7,027 nucleotides of DNA from an uncultured Alphaproteobacteria bacterium (GTDB lineage: Bacteria > Pseudomonadota > Alphaproteobacteria > Rhizobiales > Aestuariivirgaceae), in the NCBI GenBank assembly GCA_937868035.1, contig CALMLK010000030.1, positions 1 through 7,027 of the forward strand, written 5' to 3'. The position numbers were made by a program, and so were the translations under genes. The notes beneath the pieces were generated by a model. That model was given only the letters and a program-made list of their open reading frames with translations. It had not been told where the DNA came from and did not search any database. This document shows, piece by piece, positions 1 to 6,484 of the stretch; the first letter of the stretch is position 1, and the number at the start of each line of letters is the position of its first letter.

Positions 1-98
1 ATGTGACAAATTGAAGTGGCCTGCATCCAACGCAAGCAGAAGTCGTAAGAATCTATGATCGACTCGACAATTCTTCGTAGAGATATAAGTCTTGTAAG

Positions 99-112
99 CA
101 ATTGTTCAATTG
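99..112. repeat. Paired CAATTG palindrome
   Basis: CAATTG occurs twice, separated by TT. Because the hexamer is its own reverse complement, the 14 bases form both a direct repeat and a 6-bp inverted repeat. It could be a regulator binding site or simply AT-rich sequence. Its position, between the 3' end of the HAD gene and the window edge, fits a control site for a leftward gene outside the window, but this is inference. Confidence 0.25.
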
Positions 113-123
113 AGACATTTTCA

Positions 124-154
124 TTCGCAACATTACATTTGTAGTGTTTGCGAA
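124..154. repeat. 13-bp hairpin with one bulge
   Basis: The left arm (124-136, TTCGCAACATTAC) pairs with the right arm (141-154) around a 4-base ATTT loop. There are thirteen pairs, one of them G-T and one unpaired T bulged out at about 147-149. No T-run follows on either strand, so it is not a classical intrinsic terminator. It lies 93 bases after the HAD stop on the leftward transcript and could mark that mRNA's 3' end or be part of an unseen leader or element. Confidence 0.45.
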
Positions 155-171
155 GAAGTGAAATACTTCAC
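155..171. repeat. Small dyad with two alternative 5-bp stems
   Basis: Immediately after the larger hairpin, GTGAA (158-162) can pair with TTCAC (167-171) across a 4-base loop, or GAAGT (155-159) with ACTTC (165-169) across a 5-base loop. The two pairings exclude each other. It could be an operator-like half-site pair or noise; nothing else supports a role. Confidence 0.2.
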
Positions 172-246
172 AACAATTTATGATTGCGACTTTGTCTTCG
201 AAACGGCCGTATTGGTGGCGTTTTCACGCTCGGCGGCCCGGGCGTT

Positions 247-843
247 CTAGAGAATGCCGTGCGCCCTGAGGTCGCTGCGCAATTTCTCAGGCGTGGTGAA
301 ATGCAGCGACTGCCAGCCGGCGGCTTCCGCGCCATGAACATTCTTCATGCTGTCATCGATGAACAGGCACTCGGACGCGACCAGGTGATTGCGTTCGCAC
401 AGCATGGCAAAGATGGCGGGGTCGGGCTTGATGATGCGCTCGTCGCCGGACACCACGATGTCGCGGAAGAGGGTGAGGAACGCGAAACGTGCGCGCGTCT
501 CCCGGAAGGTTTCGCCATTCCAGTTGGTGATGGCGAAGAGCGGCGTGCCATTGCGGTGCAGCTCTTCCAGGATTTGCACCGAGCCATCAATCGCGCCCGG
601 CACCATCTCCATCCAGCGTTCACGGAACAGGCGGATTTCCTTTTCCCATGCCGGGTGGCGGGTGATGGCGTCAGCAATCGCTGCCTCCCAGGCGCGGCCA
701 CGGTCCTGCTCCACATTCCACGCGCCGTGACAGACTTCGGCGAGAAACCATTCCATCTTGTCCGGGTCATCGAAGACCTTGCGGTAGAGATGGCGCGGAT
801 CCCACTCGATGAGAACCATGCCGAGATCGAAGACAACGTTCAT
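247..843 (-). CDS. HAD-superfamily phosphatase (HAD-IA, YihX-like)
   Basis: This 198-residue protein has all four HAD motifs in order. Motif I is VVFDLGMVLIEWD with nucleophile Asp6; motif II is AITNWN with Thr106; motif III is Lys139 in IIKPDP; motif IV is Asp163-Asp164 in FIDDS. The segment between motifs I and II is the helical C1 cap of HAD-IA enzymes. The residue two after the nucleophile is Gly8, not the usual Asp; the same D-x-G pattern occurs in E. coli YihX, a sugar-phosphate phosphatase, so this need not mean loss of activity. It is probably a cytosolic phosphatase of a small phosphorylated metabolite; the substrate cannot be read from sequence. The start is firm: its ATG overlaps the VanW stop as ATGA, with GGAAGG nine bases upstream, so translation is probably coupled. 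No terminator is visible after the stop. Confidence 0.9.
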   Translation of the reverse strand: MNVVFDLGMVLIEWDPRHLYRKVFDDPDKMEWFLAEVCHGAWNVEQDRGRAWEAAIADAITRHPAWEKEIRLFRERWMEMVPGAIDGSVQILEELHRNGTPLFAITNWNGETFRETRARFAFLTLFRDIVVSGDERIIKPDPAIFAMLCERNHLVASECLFIDDSMKNVHGAEAAGWQSLHFTTPEKLRSDLRAHGIL

Positions 844-1673
844 GCGGGCTGACCTTCCGGGCGGGGGAGAAGTGGCTCATACATCATGATGGCGTGGTTG
901 GCCGTGATGAATTCCTCGCCAAGCCCCTCCGCCGTCACGGCATCGCGTTTCCTCCGCCACAGTTCGTTGTGCCGGGTATAGCCGCCCCACCATTCGGGGC
1001 GGATTTCGTGGTTCTTCTCGAAAACCTCGAAGCGATGATGCTGGGGTGCCGAGCAACGCCAGGCACCGCGCAGCCAGTCATTCTTTGTCCAGAGGTTGAG
1101 CTGGTAGGTATCATCCGTGGGATTTCGGATTTGCAGGTCGATGTAGTTGTAGGCGCAGGTTGCGCCCGAGGCGAAGGGCTGGGTGCGGCCCGCATCAGGA
1201 AAGACATCGAAGCCGTGCCGCCAGCGCTCGGCAATCTCCAGGTCGGTGTGGATGGTCATCCAGTAGATGAGGTTGGTCATCTGGCAGAGGCCGCCGCCGA
1301 TGTCCTGCGCCAGCGTGCCGTTCTTGAGCACGAAGCCCATCTTGAAGCCGCGCCGCGCCGTGGGTTTGCCCACCATCCGCCAGAAGGAAAAGGTTTCGCC
1401 AGGCTTGAGGATCAGTCCGTCAATGCAGGCGGCGGCAATGCCGAGGCTCGCCATCTTGTTTCGCTGCAACGTCATGTCCACGCCGGACAGTTCGCGCAGC
1501 ATCGGCGTGCCGTGCTGCATGTGCATGTGGGGCAGATGCTCGGTTTGACGCGCGCTGGCATAGCGGGTGGAGGTGACGTACCAGGAGAGGCGGCGCTTGT
1601 TCACATAGTAGAGGCGACCCACGGCAAGGCGAAGCGCCGAGCGCTTGATGGGTTTGGCGACGGGGGTGAGCAT
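840..1673 (-). CDS. VanW family protein
   Basis: This 277-residue protein matches the VanW family over nearly its whole length. Visible family blocks are PGETFSFW (91-98), the glycine-rich GGGLCQMTNLIYWM (126-139), ERWRHGFDVFPD (149-160), the run ending in IDLQIRN (178-184), and a C-terminal ANHAIMMYEP (258-267). There is no signal peptide or convincing membrane helix; the N-terminus is short and basic (KPIKRSALRL), as in other proteobacterial members. VanW was named from vanB-type glycopeptide-resistance clusters, where its role is unknown; nothing here suggests vancomycin resistance, since no vanHAX-type genes are present and the host appears Gram-negative. No good Shine-Dalgarno sequence precedes the ATG, and CGTCCAT just upstream of it can pair with ATGGACG 54 bases earlier. 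It overlaps the HAD gene by 4 bp and lies 96 bp after smc on the same strand. Confidence 0.94.
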   Translation of the reverse strand: MLTPVAKPIKRSALRLAVGRLYYVNKRRLSWYVTSTRYASARQTEHLPHMHMQHGTPMLRELSGVDMTLQRNKMASLGIAAACIDGLILKPGETFSFWRMVGKPTARRGFKMGFVLKNGTLAQDIGGGLCQMTNLIYWMTIHTDLEIAERWRHGFDVFPDAGRTQPFASGATCAYNYIDLQIRNPTDDTYQLNLWTKNDWLRGAWRCSAPQHHRFEVFEKNHEIRPEWWGGYTRHNELWRRKRDAVTAEGLGEEFITANHAIMMYEPLLPRPEGQPA

Positions 1674-1769
1674 GATGGACGTTCAACTTTACCTAAGACC
1701 CCGCACACGCCTTGATTGCCAGAAGGCAGGTGCGCCGTCCATGGCCCGCAATGCCGCGGCGACCTGGTC

Positions 1770-4700
1770 CTAGCCCGCTTCCGCCACCAGTTCCGTTGCT
1801 TCTTCCAGGTTCACCGACACCAGTTGCGAGACGCCGCGTTCCATCATGGTGACGCCGAACAGGCGGTTCATGCGGGCCATGGTGAGCGGGTGGTGGGTGA
1901 TGATGAGGAAGCGTGTCTCGGTCCGCTGCAGCATGGCGTTGAGCAGGTTGCAGAAGCGCTCCACATTGTGATCGTCGAGCGGTGCGTCCACTTCGTCGAG
2001 CACGCAGATGGGCGAGGGGTTCGTCAGGAATACCGCGAAGATCAGCGCCATGGCGGTCAGCGTCTGTTCGCCGCCCGAGAGGAGTGAAAGGGTGGTGGGC
2101 TTCTTGCCCGGCGGCTTGGCGAGGATTTCGAGACCTGCCTCCAGCGGATCATCGGATTCCACCAGCTGCAGTTCCGCCTCGCCGCCGCCGAAGAGGGTGG
2201 TGAAGAGTTCGGTGAACTTGCTGTTGACCGTGCCGAAGGAGTCCAGCAGGCGCTGGCGGCCTTCCTTGTTCAGCGAACCGATGGCGCCACGCAGCTTGCT
2301 GATGGCCTGGACAAGTTCGTCCTTCTCGGTCTTCATCTTGTCGAGTTGCTCGGCGACGGCGGTTGCTTCCTCATCGGCGCGGAGGTTGACGGCACCCAGG
2401 CGCTCGCGGTCATCGCGGAGCGAGAGGAGCTTGCGCTCGATTTCTTCCGCCGGCGGCAGCTTTTCGGCATCGACACCGGAAGCGGCAAGCACTTCATCCG
2501 GCGGGACGTTGAGGGTTTCGGCGATGCGGGACTGGCAATGGTCCTGACGCTGCTTCGAGGCTTCGAGGCGCGCCCCCAGACGGGCGTGGTCCTCGCGCGA
2601 CGTTGCGGCCTGTTCCTGCGCCTCGCGGAGGGCCTTGTCGGCCTCGCGCACGGCGTTTTCCGCTTCTTGCAGAGCGTCGGCGGCGGACTTGCGGTCGCGC
2701 TCGGCCTCGCCCAGCATGTTCATCAGCTTGAAGCGGCGGTCGGCCAGTTGCTGCGGCATTGCCGCCATTTCGGCCAATGCGGATTCCGTCTCGGTGAGGC
2801 GGGTGGAGAGCGTTTCCACCTGCTCGCGGGCCTTGGCGGCGCGGGCGCGCCACTGCTCGGTTTCCTGCGCGATCGCCTTGAGACGGTCGGTGCGCATACG
2901 GGCTTCGCGTTCGAGGCCGTCGTGGCGGGCGCGGGCCTCGCCATAGGTGGTGCGTTCGCGGTTCAGCGTATCGCGCAAGGACCCGGCTTCGGCCTGCAAG
3001 CCATCGAGGGCGGGCAGCGCGGTGAATTCGCCTTGTGCCGTCTCCAATCCCGCCAGCACTTCGGCGCGCTGGCCTTCGGTGCGGCGGTGGGCTTCGTCGA
3101 GCGCGCTGGTCTGCGCAGTCTGCTCGGCAAGGCGGCGTTCGTGGGTCTGCAAGGCGCGGCGAGCGACATCCAGCGCGGAGGTGGCGGCGCGCCAGGCTTC
3201 GCGGCGGTCGCGCTCGGATTTCACGCCGGTTTCGACATCGGCGCGCGAGGATTCGTGTTCAGTGCGGGCGGCGTCGGCGGCGGCTTGCGCCTCCTTCATC
3301 TCGGCTTCCAGCGAGACGAGGCGATTGCGCTCAGCGAGGCGCTTGGCGGCAGCGCTGGGCGCTTCGGCGGCGGCCACAAAACCATCCCAGCGCCAGACGT
3401 CGCCTTCGCGCGAGACGAGGCGCTGACCGGGCTTCAACTGCGGCTGAACGGCGGCGCCGACACTGCGGGAAACGACGCCCACATGGGACAGCGCGCGCCA
3501 CAGGGCGGGTGGAGCCTCGACATGGCGGGAGAGTGGTGTTGCATCGCCCGGCAGCGGGGGAATGTCGCCCAGCTGTTGCAGGGTGCGCCAGTGCACCGGC
3601 GCGCCTTCGTCAGATGACGCTTCGATGTCGTCGCCCAAGGCGGCAGCCAGGGCGGTTTCGTAACCCGGCTCGACGTTGAGAGCATCGACCACGGCGGGCC
3701 AGAGGCCATTGCCGTCGTTCTTGAGGAAATTCGTCAGTGTACGGACTTCCGTGGCGAGGCGGTCGGACCGGCGGCGCGCTTCGTCGTGGGCGCTGCGCTT
3801 TTCGCCTTCCGTTGCGCGGGCGCTGCGGAGGCTCGCTTCCGCCTGACCTGCGTCCGTCTCGGCGTCAGCGGCGGCGGCGACTGCGGCCTCGACGGCGGCG
3901 GCCAGGGCCGCACCATCACCCACGTCGCCCAACTGCGCGATGAGGTTGGCCTTGCGGCCCGCAATCGACTGCATTTCGCTGTCGAGACGGGAGAGGCGGT
4001 TCTGCTGGTCGGCGATGGCGCGTTCCATGGCGCCGCGGCGGGCGGACAGGTCAGCGAGCTTGCGGCCTGCCTCGTCGGCGGCTTCCTGGGCGCGGGCCAG
4101 CGCATCGGCGGCGGCCTGCATGGCGGCGGCAGCTTCGGCGCGGCGGTCGGCATCGGCGCCGAAGGTGGCTTCCAATTCCTGCGCTTCACCGCCAAGACGT
4201 TCGATCACGCCATCGGTGTCGGCGAGCAGGCCCTCCTCACGGGTCACGTCGGCGCGGGTTTGCGACTGGCGCTGCTTCAGATCGTGGATGCGGCCTTCAA
4301 CGCGCTTTTCTTCGTCATCAAGCGTGGCGCGTTCCAGCGTCAGCCGTTGCAGCACGGCGGCGCGGATCGTTTCCTGTTCGCGCAAGCCCGGCAGTGTGTC
4401 GCCCATCTCGTCACGGGCGCGCAGGCGTTCGGAGGCGGTGCGGGTATGCTCGGCGAGGAGGCGCGTTGCCTCTTCGAGGAGGCCCGTGTCACGGGTGACT
4501 TCGGCCGAGGCATCGCGCCAGGCCACGAACAATCCTGCTGCTTCGAGTTTGCGGATTTCGCCGGAGACCTGCTTGTATTTCTGGGCCTGCCGCGCCTGGC
4601 GCTTCAAGCTGTTCAATTGGCTTTCCAACTGCGCCGTCACGTCGTCGAGACGGGCGAGGTTCTGTTCGGCGGCCTTCAGCTTCAGTTCCGCTTCGTGGCG

Positions 4701-5228
4701 GCGGGTGTGAAGACCGGTGATGCCGGCGGCTTCTTCCAGGATGAGGCGGCGGGCCTGCGGCTTGGCGTTGATGATCTCGGCGATCTGCCCCTGACGCACG
4801 AGGGCGGGGGACCGCGAACCCGTGGAGGCATCGGCAAAGAGCAACTGCACGTCGCGGGCGCGCACTTCGCGGCCGTTGACGCGATAGGTCGAGCCATCGT
4901 CACGGACGATGGCGCGGCTCACCTCCAGCAGTTCGGAATCGTTGAAAGCGGGGGGCGCGGTGCGATCATCGTTGGTAAGCGTGATCAGCACTTCCGCCAT
5001 GTTGCGCGCCGGGCGCTGGGTGGTGCCGGAGAAGATCACGTCCTCCATGCCGGAGGCGCGCATGGACTTGTATGAGTTTTCACCCATGGCCCAGCGGAGC
5101 GCTTCCAGCAGGTTGGATTTACCGCAGCCGTTCGGGCCAACGATGCCGGTCAAGCCCGGCTCGATCACCAGTTCGGTCGGTTCCACGAATGACTTGAAGC
5201 CTGTGAGCCTCAGCCGCGTGAACTTCAT
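1770..5228 (-). CDS. Chromosome segregation protein SMC
   Basis: This is a full-length 1152-residue structural-maintenance-of-chromosomes ATPase, which with ScpA and ScpB (not in this window) compacts DNA and helps separate sister origins. The N-terminal head has Walker A GPNGCGKS (31-38), the conserved Arg57 before MEDVIFSG, and Q-loop Gln146 (RQGQI). Coiled coil runs from about 170 to 503, the hinge from about 505 to 620, and returning coil to about 1000. The C-terminal head carries the signature LSGGEQ (1050-1055), Walker B ICVLDEVD (1074-1081, catalytic Glu1079) and His-containing ITHHP. The hinge is shorter than in Bacillus-type SMCs and ends in RWDGF rather than the GG-S/A-x-T-GG block. 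The start MKFTRLRLTGFKSF is canonical, with a GGGG-rich ribosome site just upstream. It lies 37 bp downstream of dsbA, probably in the same operon. Confidence 0.98.
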   Translation of the reverse strand: MKFTRLRLTGFKSFVEPTELVIEPGLTGIVGPNGCGKSNLLEALRWAMGENSYKSMRASGMEDVIFSGTTQRPARNMAEVLITLTNDDRTAPPAFNDSELLEVSRAIVRDDGSTYRVNGREVRARDVQLLFADASTGSRSPALVRQGQIAEIINAKPQARRLILEEAAGITGLHTRRHEAELKLKAAEQNLARLDDVTAQLESQLNSLKRQARQAQKYKQVSGEIRKLEAAGLFVAWRDASAEVTRDTGLLEEATRLLAEHTRTASERLRARDEMGDTLPGLREQETIRAAVLQRLTLERATLDDEEKRVEGRIHDLKQRQSQTRADVTREEGLLADTDGVIERLGGEAQELEATFGADADRRAEAAAAMQAAADALARAQEAADEAGRKLADLSARRGAMERAIADQQNRLSRLDSEMQSIAGRKANLIAQLGDVGDGAALAAAVEAAVAAAADAETDAGQAEASLRSARATEGEKRSAHDEARRRSDRLATEVRTLTNFLKNDGNGLWPAVVDALNVEPGYETALAAALGDDIEASSDEGAPVHWRTLQQLGDIPPLPGDATPLSRHVEAPPALWRALSHVGVVSRSVGAAVQPQLKPGQRLVSREGDVWRWDGFVAAAEAPSAAAKRLAERNRLVSLEAEMKEAQAAADAARTEHESSRADVETGVKSERDRREAWRAATSALDVARRALQTHERRLAEQTAQTSALDEAHRRTEGQRAEVLAGLETAQGEFTALPALDGLQAEAGSLRDTLNRERTTYGEARARHDGLEREARMRTDRLKAIAQETEQWRARAAKAREQVETLSTRLTETESALAEMAAMPQQLADRRFKLMNMLGEAERDRKSAADALQEAENAVREADKALREAQEQAATSREDHARLGARLEASKQRQDHCQSRIAETLNVPPDEVLAASGVDAEKLPPAEEIERKLLSLRDDRERLGAVNLRADEEATAVAEQLDKMKTEKDELVQAISKLRGAIGSLNKEGRQRLLDSFGTVNSKFTELFTTLFGGGEAELQLVESDDPLEAGLEILAKPPGKKPTTLSLLSGGEQTLTAMALIFAVFLTNPSPICVLDEVDAPLDDHNVERFCNLLNAMLQRTETRFLIITHHPLTMARMNRLFGVTMMERGVSQLVSVNLEEATELVAEAG

Positions 5229-5261
5229 GATTGCCCCGTTCCCCTTAACGCTCGAACGCCA

Positions 5262-5277
5262 CTGCTCAGCCGAGCAG
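5262..5277 (-). repeat. Short hairpin at the dsbA stop codon
   Basis: A perfect 6-bp stem (CTGCTC and GAGCAG) with a 4-base loop straddles the dsbA stop codon, in the 37-bp gap before smc. There is no T-run after it on the minus strand, so it is not an intrinsic terminator. It could slow 3' decay or tune dsbA-smc expression, but a stem this short is common by chance in GC-rich DNA. Confidence 0.25.
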
Positions 5278-5904
5278 CGGGTCGATCACGGCCTTCAAGG
5301 CCTCAATGGTGTGGTCGCCTTCGAAGCGCTTGAACGCCGGTTCGCTGGCACCCTTGATGAAAATCGTGGGAATGCCGGTAACGCCAAAGCTCTCGGCGCG
5401 TTTGCGTTCATCCAGGATCTTCTTGGCGACATCGACATTCTTGATGCAGTCGTTGAAGGCCTGCTCGGTGAGGCCCGCCTGCTGGGCGATGGCCTTGAGG
5501 CCTTCGAGCGGGTTCGGCATCCAGGTGGCCTGCGTCTTGAAGAGCACGCCCACCACGTTCATGTATTTGTCGGGGGCCGCACAGCGGGCCACCATGAAAC
5601 CGCCGAGGCCCGCGTCATTGTGCGGGAATTCGCGGAAGATGAAGCGCACCTTGCCGGTGTCGATGTAGTCCTTCTTCAGGGCCGGATAGACGTCCGTGAA
5701 GAAGGCTGCGCAATGGGGGCAGCTGGCCGAGGCATACTCAATGATGGTGACCTTGGCATCGGCGGCGCCTTCGGCGATTTCGCCATGGGCCGGCGGCTCT
5801 CCGAGCTTGGGGAGGTCGGGTGCATCCTGCGCCATGGCCGTGGCGGGGAGCAGGGCGGCGGCGGCGACGCTGCCCAGGAGAAGACGGCGGGAGATCTGTG
5901 TCAT
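5266..5904 (-). CDS. DsbA-family periplasmic thiol oxidoreductase (Tat signal)
   Basis: This 212-residue thioredoxin-fold protein of the DsbA/Thioredoxin_4 type has the redox motif CPHC (Cys62-Cys65) in YASASCPHC and the facing cis-proline loop GVTGIPT (Pro179). The leader has twin arginines (ISRRLLLG, Arg6-Arg7), a hydrophobic run, and a likely signal-peptidase site A-M-A before Gln26, so export by the Tat route is probable. The CPHC dipeptide is that of oxidising DsbA proteins, suggesting disulfide formation in the periplasm; isomerase activity cannot be excluded. Two more cysteines, Cys108 and Cys153, could form a second structural disulfide as in some alphaproteobacterial DsbA proteins. 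The start has AGGA seven bases upstream. The gene sits between the DUF721 gene (40 bp before) and smc (37 bp after), probably co-transcribed; a functional link to Smc is not obvious. Confidence 0.93.
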   Translation of the reverse strand: MTQISRRLLLGSVAAAALLPATAMAQDAPDLPKLGEPPAHGEIAEGAADAKVTIIEYASASCPHCAAFFTDVYPALKKDYIDTGKVRFIFREFPHNDAGLGGFMVARCAAPDKYMNVVGVLFKTQATWMPNPLEGLKAIAQQAGLTEQAFNDCIKNVDVAKKILDERKRAESFGVTGIPTIFIKGASEPAFKRFEGDHTIEALKAVIDPLLG

Positions 5905-5944
5905 GAGACTGTCCTAACTGATGTTGCGGGCTGAGGCCATGGCC

Positions 5945-6418
5945 CTATTGCCCCTGTGGAGAACGTGGTTTTTCGCTGCGAATTCCAGCGCTTAAGCGAC
6001 TCAAAGCCTGCTTCAGCGCGTCGTCTTCGAGGGCGGCGATGGCGGGTGGCGCAGGCTCCGCCGGGGCCGTTGCGGCGGTGGGCTTTGGTGCTGGCGCAAA
6101 AGCCGCCGCCCCCGGCAGCACCTTGATCCGGGCGATGGCGGCGTGACCGAGATAGGCGTTGATCCGCTCACGGATGAGATCGGCCTTGTACTGTACATCG
6201 AGGGCGCGGCCAGGTGCCGACTTGAGCGTCAGCGTGCCGCTCGGGGTCTCGCCCTTGTTCGTGGGACGGCTCCAGGAGATGCGCTCGGGGACGGCGAGTG
6301 CTGCCGTGTCCGTGCCGACGATGTCGGACCAGTGGCTCAACAGGTCAGCGCTCTGGAAGCCGTGCTTTTCAAACACGGCTTTGGTGAGGGCGCGGAAATG
6401 CTTGTCGAGGGTTTCCAT
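5945..6418 (-). CDS. DUF721 / DciA-family protein, candidate helicase loader
   Basis: This 157-residue protein has the DUF721 fold signature: an N-terminal helical segment with the Trp-centred LLSHWSDIVG (26-35), then an alternating strand pattern with GTLTLKSAPGRALDVQY (61-77) and a closing INAYLG...IARIKVLPG (87-103). The rest (about 104-157) is rich in Ala and Pro, looks disordered, and ends in a short helix. DUF721 is the core of DciA, which loads or activates the replicative helicase DnaB in bacteria lacking DnaC or DnaI; that role is inferred here from family. The frame stays open upstream to 6583, but that would overlap mutY, and METLDKHF matches the family start; no strong ribosome site is seen. 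It is the first gene of the leftward operon with dsbA and smc, a layout I recall from other Alphaproteobacteria. Confidence 0.9.
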   Translation of the reverse strand: METLDKHFRALTKAVFEKHGFQSADLLSHWSDIVGTDTAALAVPERISWSRPTNKGETPSGTLTLKSAPGRALDVQYKADLIRERINAYLGHAAIARIKVLPGAAAFAPAPKPTAATAPAEPAPPAIAALEDDALKQALSRLSAGIRSEKPRSPQGQ

Positions 6419-6448
6419 TGTGCGAGAGTGCCGTCTTTCTGGAGCGGA

Positions 6449-6454
6449 ATCATA
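6449..6454 (-). promoter_or_regulatory. Possible -10 element for the DUF721-dsbA-smc operon
   Basis: On the minus strand, TATGAT (5 of 6 matches to TATAAT) lies about 30 bases upstream of the DUF721 ATG, in the divergent gap with mutY. It would place the transcript start near 6442 with a short leader of about 24 bases. No convincing -35 hexamer lies at the usual spacing, so this is a candidate only. No clear promoter for mutY was seen; it may lie inside the DUF721 gene. Confidence 0.3.
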
Positions 6455-6484
6455 GCGCAAACCATGGCGGAAGAGGGGCTGAAA

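Larger units (their letters stand above)
3..167 (-). other. Unassigned open frame running off the left edge
   Basis: On the minus strand this frame is free of stops from just after a TGA at 168-170 down to the window edge. The reading looks protein-like (for example a stretch beginning E-Q-L-L-T-R-L-I-S-L), but the only ATG is at 24-26, so a real start would have to be TTG (99-101) or the frame would be a gene remnant. In DNA this AT-rich, about 55 stop-free codons in one of six frames can occur by chance, roughly one time in ten by my estimate. It overlaps the hairpin at 124-154, and the two readings compete. No function is proposed. Confidence 0.15.
1..246. other. AT-rich left-edge region, no assignable gene
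   Basis: The first 180 bases contain 65 G/C (36%), while everything from about position 200 rightward is strongly GC-rich. The stretch lies downstream of the HAD gene, whose stop is at 247-249. It holds a 13-bp hairpin (124-154), a paired palindrome (99-112) and a small dyad (155-171). One minus-strand frame stays open from 167 to the window edge (about 55 codons) but has no ATG until position 26, and the peptide is not recognisable. It could be intergenic DNA, the start or remnant of a leftward gene, or the border of transferred DNA. No homology can be claimed. Confidence 0.5.

Noticed and set aside
236..243. GCCCGGGC palindrome just past the HAD stop as a terminator
   Set aside because: There is no loop and no T-run on the minus strand; it is an ordinary GC-rich palindrome.
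184..852. Plus-strand open frame of 222 codons at the left
   Set aside because: It is antisense to the HAD gene, which has all four catalytic motifs and a coupled start.
840..1673. Vancomycin-resistance locus
   Set aside because: VanW homologues are widespread outside resistance clusters. No vanR/S, vanH, ligase or vanX gene is present, and the neighbours are alphaproteobacterial housekeeping genes.
894..1715. Plus-strand open frame of 273 codons
   Set aside because: It is antisense to the VanW gene, whose family blocks are clear. The composition is shadow-like.
2346..5075. Two long plus-strand open frames (2346-3617 and 3786-5075) opposite smc
   Set aside because: They are antisense to a full-length, motif-complete Smc. 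Their Gly/Ala/Arg-rich translations resemble no family, as expected when GC-rich coiled-coil coding DNA is read on the other strand.
5935..5944. GGCCATGGCC perfect 10-base palindrome between the DUF721 and dsbA genes
   Set aside because: It has no loop to form a hairpin, is common in GC-rich DNA, and has no T-run; there is no basis to call it a terminator or operator.
6464..6484. Upstream mutY start at 6464
   Set aside because: It is in frame and possible, but has no ribosome site, while the ATG at 6485 has GAGGGG at good spacing and matches the usual N-terminus.
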